A model generated the notes under the pieces. It ran no database searches, was not told where the DNA came from, and saw only the letters and a program-made list of their open reading frames with translations. Shown piece after piece: positions 1 through 6,169 of a DNA stretch of 29,814 nucleotides. Numbering within the stretch: the stretch's first letter is position 1; each line of letters begins with the position of its first letter. Source of the DNA: an uncultured Porphyromonadaceae bacterium (GTDB lineage: Bacteria > Bacteroidota > Bacteroidia > Bacteroidales > Muribaculaceae); assembly GCA_900541555.1 (NCBI GenBank), contig UQKE01000025.1, positions 1-29,814 on the forward strand. The letters are read 5' to 3'. Both the position numbers and the translations under genes were made by a program.

Positions 1-90
1 CTTTGTATAAGATAAGCTGCATCTCGGCATAATCGCTCAAACAAGTTTGGCGCTTTTGCACTCGATTTGCATTATCTTTGCGAACAGATA
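1..90 (+). repeat. Diverged copy of the 76-bp promoter repeat
   Basis: Bases 1-90 match, in the same order and orientation, the unit tandemly repeated at 29486-29814. Shared blocks are ATAAGATAA, CTCGGCATAA, CAAACAAGTTTG, an ACTCG/CTCGG-like block and TATCTTTG. The core inverted repeat CAAAC-AA-GTTTG is conserved, while the outer arms differ: CGC/GCG here, AACAAT/ATTGTT in the array. The first bases (CTTTGTATAAGATAA) correspond to the end of a preceding unit, so another copy probably lies just outside the window. Confidence 0.75.
46..80 (+). promoter_or_regulatory. Promoter of the AbiE-type operon
   Basis: TATCTTTG at 73-80 fits the Bacteroidetes -7 consensus TAnnTTTG, and TTTG at 46-49 is a possible -33 element. 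The 23-nt spacing is a little longer than the usual roughly 19-21, but the same spacing occurs in the terminal 76-bp units. The AbiEi-like start codon lies 35 nt downstream, leaving a short leader. Confidence 0.6.
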
Positions 91-115
91 TGAACTATTA
101 AACTAAAAAAATTAG

Positions 116-688
116 ATGAACGGTTCACAAAACAACACACTCCTATTGCTTTTCGAATCGCCTAAAACCGTCTTTACAATGGCAGGGATAGCCCTGCTGA
201 CAGGCGAAAGCAGAGAGGGCGTCTTGTCGAAACGCCTCAACTACTATGTGAGGGAAGGCAAGCTGCAAAATCCTCGCCGCGGAATCTATGCAAAGAAAGG
301 TTACAATCCCGAAGAATTGGCTTGCTTGCTTTACACTCCGTCCTATCTTTCGTTGGAATACGTGCTTCAGAAAGCCGGCGTGGTGTTTCAATACGACAGT
401 TGCCTGACGTGTGCCGGCTATCTCAGCCGCACAGTGGAGGCAGACGGAAAAGAATACCGCTATCGAAAGGTGAAAGGCGAAATCCTTGCCGACACAAGCG
501 GCATTGACAACAAGGGGCTCATCAACATCGCCACGCCGGAAAGGGCGTTTCTCGACACGATGTACCTGAACGCGGAGTATTATTTCGACAACCTGCGGCC
601 GTTGGATTACAGAAAAATCATGGCATTGCTGCCTATCTACGGCAACAAACGCATGGAAGCAAGAGTGAAAAAAATGTTCGACAAATAA
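116..688 (+). CDS. AbiEi-like antitoxin / transcriptional regulator
   Basis: A 190-residue protein resembling AbiEi, the antitoxin and autorepressor of AbiE type IV toxin-antitoxin systems. The N-terminal ~65 residues look like the winged-helix domain (segment LSKRLNYYVREGKLQNPRRG, then GIYAKKGYNPEELA). The C-terminal half has the family-like ATPERAFLDTMYL segment near residues 140-152. It is followed after 12 nt by the AbiEii-like nucleotidyltransferase, the standard order for this system. By analogy it would bind its own promoter region and neutralise the toxin without a stable complex; that is family knowledge, not visible here. The ATG at 116 sits 35 nt after a -7 box. An alternative reading is a generic regulator of a solitary nucleotidyltransferase. 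Confidence 0.85.
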   Translation: MNGSQNNTLLLLFESPKTVFTMAGIALLTGESREGVLSKRLNYYVREGKLQNPRRGIYAKKGYNPEELACLLYTPSYLSLEYVLQKAGVVFQYDSCLTCAGYLSRTVEADGKEYRYRKVKGEILADTSGIDNKGLINIATPERAFLDTMYLNAEYYFDNLRPLDYRKIMALLPIYGNKRMEARVKKMFDK

Positions 689-700
689 GGAAGGAATTGC

Positions 701-1396
701 ATGGACATCAACAAGCACAAATTTTTCATGATGCAGATACTGAAAGACATCTATTCGGACAGGAAATTGTCGGTCTGCCTCGGATTCAAGGGCGGCACCG
801 CGCTGATGTTTTTCTACAATCTGCCAAGATTCTCTGTCGATTTGGACTTCAACCTGTTGGATAGAAGCAAGGAAGAAGCCGTATTCGGGAAAATGCGCCG
901 CATCTTGTTGAAATACGGAAAAATCGACGACGAAGCCATGAAATTCTACGGACCGATCATCGTGCTCGACTATGGCGCGGGCGAACGAAAACTGAAAGTG
1001 GAAATTTCCAACCGAGAGTTTGACAATCACTATGAGATTAAAAATCTTCTTGGCATTGAAATGAAAGTGATGTCGTTGCCGGACATGTTCGCACACAAGC
1101 TTTGCGCCTTGTTGGACCGCTCGGAAGTGACCAACCGCGACATTTTCGACTGCTGGTTTTTCTTGCAGCGCCACACTGCCGTAAATGCCAACATCGTGGA
1201 ACAACGCACGGGAAAACCGTTGGACGAGTATCTGCAAATGTGCATCGACCAACTTGAAGCGACAAGCGACAAAAACATGCTAAATGGATTGGGGGAACTG
1301 ACCGACAGCAAGATGAAAACATTTGTCCGCACGAAGTTGAGGAAAGAAACAATACAATTGTTGCAATTCTTCAAAGCGTTTCCCACATTGGCGTGA
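701..1396 (+). CDS. AbiEii/AbiGii-type nucleotidyltransferase toxin
   Basis: A 231-residue protein of the AbiEii (DUF1814) nucleotidyltransferase family, the toxin half of AbiE systems associated with phage abortive infection. The polymerase-beta-like core is visible: KGGTAL at 30-35, then RFSVDLDF at 43-50, with Asp47 and Asp49 as likely metal ligands and Glu101 in LKVEIS as the probable third acid. The segment HKLCALLDR followed by NRDIFDCWFF (about 132-154) matches the conserved helical motif of the family. Length is on the short side for AbiEii (often 250-300). Members of the wider family transfer nucleotides to RNA targets; the target here is unknown. No key residue appears missing, so it is probably active. 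Confidence 0.9.
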   Translation: MDINKHKFFMMQILKDIYSDRKLSVCLGFKGGTALMFFYNLPRFSVDLDFNLLDRSKEEAVFGKMRRILLKYGKIDDEAMKFYGPIIVLDYGAGERKLKVEISNREFDNHYEIKNLLGIEMKVMSLPDMFAHKLCALLDRSEVTNRDIFDCWFFLQRHTAVNANIVEQRTGKPLDEYLQMCIDQLEATSDKNMLNGLGELTDSKMKTFVRTKLRKETIQLLQFFKAFPTLA

Positions 1397-1400
1397 GGGC

Positions 1401-1740
1401 TTATGGTTGAGAGTCGAGAGAACTGCGAAGTTGGCAAACGCGCAATGTCTCCCTCTGTTTGCGAAGCAATAGGGGGAGTCCGCGCTCTGGCGCGGGTAGG
1501 GGTGCCAACATAATCCGCAAGGATTATTTTCCACGAACTTGTCAAAGCTACGACGTTGATTCTTGCCGAACCCCTCCGCCTACGGCACCTCCCCTATCCG
1601 CGCTATCGTGCGGCAGAGGAGGACATTGCGCGTTTGCCAACTTCGCAGTCTTTTCTCTTTTTCCACATTGCTACGTCTCCCAATTTCACCGGTCTCTCAA
1701 CTCTCATCTCTCAACCCTCAACTCTCAATCCGCTAAAATA
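1401..1740. repeat. Composite intergenic element, copy 1 (inverted pair of hairpin repeats)
   Basis: This fills the ~470-base gap between the AbiEii gene and the next operon. A plus-oriented unit (from CAATGTC at 1443) and a minus-oriented unit (1567-1628) face each other. Their outer flanks form a perfect 27-bp inverted repeat, 1423-1449 against 1622-1648. The plus unit has three hairpins: TTGC-GAA-GCAA (1459-1469), CCGCGC-TCTG-GCGCGG (1480-1495) and ATAATCC-GCAA-GGATTAT (1510-1527). The minus unit has GCC-TAC-GGC (1578-1586) and CCGCGC-TATC-GTGCGG (1598-1613). Degenerate CTCAACC/CTCAACT runs follow at about 1693-1732. Open frames crossing it look incidental. Confidence 0.8.
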
Positions 1741-1813
1741 CTGATCTGCGGCTTGTGTGGCAGCGGCTTTGGCAAAACTGTAATTCAGGTTATAATATCC
1801 GTAATTTGTCTAC

Positions 1814-1843
1814 CTTTGTGTGGCGGAAGCTGCATTAACTTTG
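1814..1843 (+). promoter_or_regulatory. Putative promoter of the hydrolase-TonB receptor operon
   Basis: TAACTTTG at 1836-1843 matches TAnnTTTG, with TTTG at 1814-1817 as a -33 candidate (18-nt spacing). The ATG at 1865 is 21 nt downstream. A second TAnnTTTG match, TACCTTTG at 1811-1818, overlaps the -33 candidate and could be an alternative start site. Confidence 0.5.
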
Positions 1844-1864
1844 CCATAGAAATCAAAAAAGCGT

Positions 1865-2947
1865 ATGAACAAACTTTATTTTCAATTTAGCGCAGCGATG
1901 CTGGCCGGAATTTTCTTTTTCGCCACGGGCAATGCAGAACCGGCCGACAAACAATTAAAATCGAATAATGATATGGAAGAACAATTGAATTTGACTCAGG
2001 AATGGGATAAAACTTTCCCCAAAAGCAACAAAGTGGAGCATGGCAAGGTGACGTTCCATAATCGCTATGGCGTCACGTTGGCAGCCGATTTGTATCGGCC
2101 GAAAGGCGCGACCGGCAAGTTGGCGGCGATTGCCGTTTGCGGTCCTTTCGGGGCTGTGAAGGAGCAAGTGTCAGGGCGTTATGCGCAGACGCTTGCGGAG
2201 CGCGGCTACCTTGCGATTGCGTTCGACCCGTCGTTCACGGGCGAAAGCGGCGGACAGCCCCGCAACGTGGCTTCTCCCGACATCAACACCGAGGATTTCT
2301 GTGCGGCGGTAGACTATCTCTCAACCCGTGAGGATGTGAATCCGGAGCAAATCGGCATTCTCGGCATTTGCGGGTGGGGCGGCTTCGCGGTGAATGCGGC
2401 TGCCATCGACACGCGCATCAAGGCTACCGTGGCATCTACGATGTACGACATGACGCGGGTGACGGCAAAGGGCTATTTCGACGAAGCCGACAATGCCGAT
2501 ACGCGCTACGAAATGAAAAAGCAGCTCAATGCGCAACGCACCGACGACTACCGCAACGGCGCGTATGCCCTTGCCGGAGGAGTCCCGCAAACCCTGCCGG
2601 AAGATGCTCCGCAATTCATGAAGGACTATAATGCCTACTACAAAACGCCGCGCGGCTACCACAAGCGCTCGCTCGGCTCCAACGGAGGCTGGAATGTCAC
2701 CTCGGCTCTTTCGTTGCTCAACATGCCGATCCTTGCTTATGCCGGCGAGATTCGCAGCGCGGTGCTTCTGGTGCATGGCGAAAAGGCGCATTCCCGCTAT
2801 TTCAGCGAAGATGTGTTTAAGGCATTGAAAGGCGACAACAAGGAATTGTTTATTGTTCCCGATGCAGTCCATACGGATTTGTACGACAATTTGGAAAAGA
2901 TTCCTTTCGATAAAATCGAAGCGTTCTATCGTGAGTATTTGAAATAA
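1865..2947 (+). CDS. Secreted alpha/beta hydrolase (dienelactone-hydrolase-like)
   Basis: A 360-residue alpha/beta-hydrolase-fold protein with an N-terminal signal peptide (hydrophobic residues ~5-21, probable cleavage near GNA-EPA), so probably periplasmic. It resembles the COG1073 / dienelactone hydrolase-like group: strand-turn AVCGPFGAVKEQ near 90-101, AFDPSFTGESGGQP near 119-132, elbow segment GICGWGG at 167-173, and a likely catalytic His in the C-terminal AVHTDLYDN segment. The elbow has no serine; Cys169 is the obvious candidate nucleophile, as in true dienelactone hydrolases. The substrate cannot be read from sequence. The stop codon is 17 nt before the TonB receptor ATG, so the two are probably co-transcribed and may act on the same imported compound (inference). 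Confidence 0.8.
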   Translation: MNKLYFQFSAAMLAGIFFFATGNAEPADKQLKSNNDMEEQLNLTQEWDKTFPKSNKVEHGKVTFHNRYGVTLAADLYRPKGATGKLAAIAVCGPFGAVKEQVSGRYAQTLAERGYLAIAFDPSFTGESGGQPRNVASPDINTEDFCAAVDYLSTREDVNPEQIGILGICGWGGFAVNAAAIDTRIKATVASTMYDMTRVTAKGYFDEADNADTRYEMKKQLNAQRTDDYRNGAYALAGGVPQTLPEDAPQFMKDYNAYYKTPRGYHKRSLGSNGGWNVTSALSLLNMPILAYAGEIRSAVLLVHGEKAHSRYFSEDVFKALKGDNKELFIVPDAVHTDLYDNLEKIPFDKIEAFYREYLK

Positions 2948-2964
2948 CGACAGTGGCATTTGCA

Positions 2965-4857
2965 ATGAAAAAATCATTTTTGCTGGCCTGCCTCCTCGCG
3001 GGGGCAGGCTTGCCTGTTGCAGGACAGGGAGCAGAACCGGCCGACACGCTCGGACGGAGTCAGGAATTGGGCGAGGTAGTCGTCACCGGCACGCGCAACG
3101 CGACCGACGTGCGCCATTTGCCGATGACGCTTTCCGTGGTCGGGCGGCCGGCGATAGAAAATCGCTACGATCCGTCGCTCTACACGGTGCTCAACGAGCA
3201 AGTGCCGGGATTTTTCGTCACTTCGCGCGGCGTGATGGGCTACGGCGTTTCCGACGGGGCGGCCGGCAGCATCAATGTGCGCGGCATCGGGGGCAACGCC
3301 CAAATGCTGGTGCTCATCGACGGGCATCCGCAATACATGGGCATGTTCGGGCATCCCATATCCGATGCCTACCAGTCGATGCTCGCCGAGCGCGTGGAGG
3401 TGTTGCGCGGACCGGCATCGGTGCTCTACGGCTCCAATGCGATGGGCGGCGTTGTCAATATCGTCACGCGCAAGCAGCAGGCCGACGGCGTGGCGACCGA
3501 CGTGCATGCCGCTGCCGGCTCGTACGGGACGGTAGAAACGGAAGTGGCCAATCGTTTGCGCCACGGGCGTTTTTCCAGTGTCGTGTCGGCTTCCTACAAC
3601 CGCACCGACGGCCATCGCGTCGACATGGGATTCGAACAATACGGCGGTTATGCCAAATTGGGATGGGAGTTCAACGACCGGTGGAATGTCTATGGCGATG
3701 TCAACGTGACGCATTTCAACGCGTCGAATCCCGGACCGGTGTCGGCACCGCTTTTCGACAACGATTCGCGCATCACGCGCGGAATGGCTTCGGCGGCTTT
3801 GCAAAACCGCTACGAGCGTTCGTCGGGAGCGTTGAGCGTGTTCTACAATTGGGGTCGCCACAAAATCAACGACGGCTACGGCGTCGGCGAGGCGCCGCAG
3901 GAGGATCGGTTCAACTCCAAAGACTTGATGATGGGCGTGTCGTGGTATCAGAGCGCGGCGTTTTTCTCCGGAAACCGCCTTACGCTCGGATTTGACTATT
4001 TGCATTTTGGAGGCCGGTCGTGGAACAAGGTTGTGGCAACCGGCGAAGAAGTGCCGGGGGTCGACAAGAAGCAAGACGAGTTTGCCGCCTATGTCGACGT
4101 GCGCCAAAACATCGGTTCGTGGCTGTCGGCAAATGTGGGGCTTCGCGTCGACCATCATTCTCATGTCGGCACAGAACTGGTGCCGCAAGGCGGTTTGGCT
4201 TTCCATTTGCCGAAAACGGCCGAACTGAAAGCGATGGTGAGCAAGGGATTCCGCAATCCGACCATTCGGGAGATGTACATGTTTCCGCCGCAAAATCCGG
4301 ATTTGCGTCCGGAACGGCTGATGAACTACGAACTGTCGTTCTCGCAGAGGTTGCTCGGCGGCCGCTTGCGTTATGGGGCGAATGTCTATTACATCAACGG
4401 CAGCAACACGATCATGACGGTTCGCGTGGACGGTCGCCCGCGAAACGTCAACACGGGCAGCATCGAGAATTGCGGCATCGAGCTGGAAGCGGCGTGGCGT
4501 GTCAATTCCGATTGGAGCGTCAATGCCAATTACAGTTTCTTGCACATGGAAAATCCGGTGATTGCCGCACCGGAACACAAGCTATATGCCGGTGCCGATT
4601 TCACGCGCGGCCGTTGGAGCGTGTCGACGGGCGTGCAGTATGTCGGCGGACTTTACACGTCGGTCGTGACGAACGGGCAAGGCGTGGAAACGACGGAAAA
4701 TTTCGTGCTGTGGAATTTGCGCGCCACTTATCGGCTTTGCAGCTTCGCGAGCCTTTACGTGAAGGGCGAAAACCTCTTGGCGCAACGCTATGAGATCATG
4801 GCCGGATATCCCATGCCGAAAGCCACGTTCATGGGTGGCGTGAATTTAAATTTTTAG
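2965..4857 (+). CDS. TonB-dependent outer-membrane receptor
   Basis: A 630-residue TonB-dependent receptor that imports a scarce ligand through the outer membrane using TonB/ExbBD energy. The ATG at 2965 gives a clean signal peptide (MKKSFLLACLLAGAGLPVAG); a GTG 12 nt upstream is possible but adds nothing. After the signal comes ELGEVVVTGTRNATDV, a typical TonB-box/plug start. The plug then shows INVRGIGGNAQMLVLIDG, AERVEVLRGPASVLYGSNAM and GGVVNIVTRK. The remainder is a 22-strand-type barrel, with the conserved GFRNPTIREMYMFPPQNPDL segment and a C-terminal Phe. Size and plug are closer to BtuB/siderophore receptors than to ~1000-residue SusC proteins, and no SusD partner is present. The ligand is unknown; iron-siderophore, haem or cobalamin are candidates. 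Confidence 0.93.
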   Translation: MKKSFLLACLLAGAGLPVAGQGAEPADTLGRSQELGEVVVTGTRNATDVRHLPMTLSVVGRPAIENRYDPSLYTVLNEQVPGFFVTSRGVMGYGVSDGAAGSINVRGIGGNAQMLVLIDGHPQYMGMFGHPISDAYQSMLAERVEVLRGPASVLYGSNAMGGVVNIVTRKQQADGVATDVHAAAGSYGTVETEVANRLRHGRFSSVVSASYNRTDGHRVDMGFEQYGGYAKLGWEFNDRWNVYGDVNVTHFNASNPGPVSAPLFDNDSRITRGMASAALQNRYERSSGALSVFYNWGRHKINDGYGVGEAPQEDRFNSKDLMMGVSWYQSAAFFSGNRLTLGFDYLHFGGRSWNKVVATGEEVPGVDKKQDEFAAYVDVRQNIGSWLSANVGLRVDHHSHVGTELVPQGGLAFHLPKTAELKAMVSKGFRNPTIREMYMFPPQNPDLRPERLMNYELSFSQRLLGGRLRYGANVYYINGSNTIMTVRVDGRPRNVNTGSIENCGIELEAAWRVNSDWSVNANYSFLHMENPVIAAPEHKLYAGADFTRGRWSVSTGVQYVGGLYTSVVTNGQGVETTENFVLWNLRATYRLCSFASLYVKGENLLAQRYEIMAGYPMPKATFMGGVNLNF

Positions 4858-4888
4858 GCCGCTTTGCATGGTTTAGGGTCGAGAGTCA

Positions 4889-4932
4889 ATCGGGAGGCAT
4901 AGCAATGTTCTCCCAGTTTTCCCGATCTTTTT
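4889..4932 (+). terminator. Probable rho-independent terminator after the TonB receptor
   Basis: ATCGGGA (4889-4895) pairs with TCCCGAT (4920-4926) and is followed by CTTTTTACTTT. A competing inner pairing GGGAG/CTCCC exists in the same segment. The loop contains GCAATGTTCTCCC, which resembles the first bases of the neighbouring repeat units. Confidence 0.55.
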
Positions 4933-4950
4933 ACTTTCCTTGACGCAGAA

Positions 4951-5219
4951 ACGTAGCAATGTCTCCCCCTGTGTCGCCGCGTCGCCGGCGATATAGGGGA
5001 AGTGGCTCGTCAGAGCCGAAGGGGTTGACCCACAGCCGCAAAGCGGCTTTGTTCAGTTGAGGGTTGAGGGATGAGAGTTGAGAGACCGGCAGATTGGGAA
5101 ACGCTCTGTTATGCGCAACTCAACCATAAACTCTCAACTCTAAACCATTTCCGAACCCCTCCGCCTACGGCCCTCCCCTATCCGCGCTTTACGCGCGGCA
5201 GAGGAGGACATTGCTACGT
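4951..5219. repeat. Composite intergenic element, copy 2 (inverted pair of hairpin repeats)
   Basis: Same architecture as the element at 1401-1740. A plus unit starts at CAATGTC (4957) and has hairpins TCGCCG/CGGCGA (4974-4991), GGCTC-GTCA-GAGCC (5004-5017) and AGCCGC-AAA-GCGGCT (5034-5048). A minus unit (5153-5213) has GCC-TAC-GGC (5163-5171) and CCGCGC/GCGCGG (5182-5198). The outermost bases ACGTAGCAATGTC (4951-4963) and GACATTGCTACGT (5207-5219) are a perfect 13-bp inverted repeat. Most stems differ in sequence from copy 1 but remain paired. Between the units lie GAGGGTTGAGGGATGAGAG-like runs and their inverse. Confidence 0.8.
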
Positions 5220-5264
5220 ATCCACCTTCAACAGCGCACAACCACATATTTGCCAGCATCACCG

Positions 5265-5320
5265 ACCTATCAACCCACACCCCTAAACTCTCAACCCTAA
5301 ACCCACAACCCTCAACGCAC
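5265..5320 (+). repeat. Degenerate CTCAACC/CCTAAAC heptad run
   Basis: An imperfect repeat of about seven bases (ATCAACCC, CCCTAAACT, CTCAACC, CTAAACC, CTCAACG) that resembles the runs at 1693-1732 and 5118-5146 and, in reverse orientation, those at 1403-1420 and 5053-5084. It always accompanies the hairpin units. No coding potential was seen. Confidence 0.5.
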
Positions 5321-5328
5321 CTTCGCCA

Positions 5329-5373
5329 CAAAAAGCCCCTGCATTGCCGCCCGATTGAACAGCAACACAGGGG
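5329..5373 (-). terminator. Probable terminator of the small outer-membrane protein operon
   Basis: Read on the minus strand, CCCCTG ... CAGGGG (5373-5368 with 5341-5336), helped by TTGC/GCAA pairing inside, is followed by CTTTTT (5335-5330). It lies about 160 nt past the stop codon at 5535, so the transcript would include the short frame at 5408-5545. Confidence 0.55.
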
Positions 5374-5407
5374 AAAACCACATCAGCTGTTATCCCGAAA
5401 CGGTCGT

Positions 5408-5545
5408 TTATCTCTCCCATGCCCGAAACAATTCATTCCGTGCATGCGTTTCGGCTTCCGAAAGACCTGCAAGCCGCTGTCTCGCCCATCGGATGCCTTC
5501 CCGCCCGATGGACAATTCATTCCCAGCTTGCCACCTAATATTCAA
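5408..5545 (-). CDS. Possible 45-residue small protein (uncertain)
   Basis: A short frame beginning at TTG (5545) overlaps the end of the preceding outer-membrane gene by 11 nt and ends before the putative terminator. The product, containing IGREGIRWARQRLAGLSEAE and ending RNELFRAWER, is charged and compatible with an amphipathic helix. It has no ATG, no signal peptide and no match I recognise. It could be a translationally coupled small protein, the tail of a decayed gene, or chance. Confidence 0.2.
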   Translation of the reverse strand: MNIRWQAGNELSIGREGIRWARQRLAGLSEAETHARNELFRAWER

Positions 5546-6134
5546 ACCCTATCCTGAACCCCAAACCGCTAGAGCCATCAATTACATTATCATCCACAAG
5601 ACCATCAAACACGAGAGCCGCATAGAGCGCATGGGATTTTTTATCCAACTTCACCCGAATCCCCGCTTGCATATTGATGCAGGCTCCTCGCCAGTATCCC
5701 ACACAGCCGCCAGCTCGCACAACGACAAACGGCAGCACTTTCTTGTCGTTCAAAATGTTGAATCGGAGATCCGCAAAAATCGGGACAGACACTCCGGCTT
5801 CTTCGCCTTTGCTTTTCCGGTAAGTGTTCACTTCCATTCCCGCTCCGGCTCCCAAGTAGAAAAAATTGTTGAACTGATAGCCTTGCGATGTAGTCAAGCT
5901 CAGCCGGTTGCAATCTGGCGGAACACATGACTCAGCTAAAAAACAATCATTGTCGTCGAGCGTGAATACATACCCCGCTTCATAAAACGCCTTGTAGCCG
6001 CGCATCGTGCGGCGCGTTTGCCATTGCTGTTGCTCCCATGCCCGCAATTCCTCGCTCGCCGCTGCCGGCTCCGATGCGGCCAGCGAACAGGCCCACAATG
6101 CCGATACGGCAATAGCCAATATTCTGATTTTCAT
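5535..6134 (-). CDS. Small outer-membrane beta-barrel-like protein (paralog A)
   Basis: A 199-residue exported protein: signal peptide (residues 1-20, ...WACSLAASEPA), then a short linker ending in TMRGYKAF, then alternating beta-strand-like segments such as QGYQFNNFFYLGAGAGMEVN, ending in GLGFRIGFEY with a terminal aromatic residue typical of outer-membrane barrels. It shares TMRGYKAF, the xGYQFxNFFYLG block, the spacing of N-I/L-L-x-D-K-x-LPF and the C-terminal G-x-R-x-G-x-E-aromatic with the gene 35 nt upstream, so the two are tandem duplicates, probably one transcript. Function unknown; a structural or adhesin-like small barrel is most likely. Unlike its neighbour it has several Cys residues (LAESCVPPDC), possibly a disulfide-bonded loop. 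Confidence 0.75.
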   Translation of the reverse strand: MKIRILAIAVSALWACSLAASEPAAASEELRAWEQQQWQTRRTMRGYKAFYEAGYVFTLDDNDCFLAESCVPPDCNRLSLTTSQGYQFNNFFYLGAGAGMEVNTYRKSKGEEAGVSVPIFADLRFNILNDKKVLPFVVVRAGGCVGYWRGACINMQAGIRVKLDKKSHALYAALVFDGLVDDNVIDGSSGLGFRIGFEY

Positions 6135-6169
6135 ATCTTTCTGTTTTAAATGTTATACATGCTTCGCCT

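Noticed and set aside
143..1252. Long minus-strand frame opposite the AbiE-type genes
   Set aside because: It spans two well-supported plus-strand genes and their gap, and its His/Val/Phe-rich product has no family features.
1459..1890. 143-codon open frame downstream of the AbiE-type operon
   Set aside because: It runs through the hairpin repeat unit and heptad run, has low-complexity proline/serine content from them, and overlaps the start of the hydrolase gene.
2974..4578. 534-codon minus-strand frame opposite the TonB receptor
   Set aside because: A shadow frame rich in His, Arg and Val produced by GC-biased codons of the receptor on the other strand; no recognisable domain.
5355..5930. 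191-codon plus-strand frame
   Set aside because: It overlaps the minus-strand barrel gene that has a signal peptide and a paralog; the plus-strand product shows no domain.
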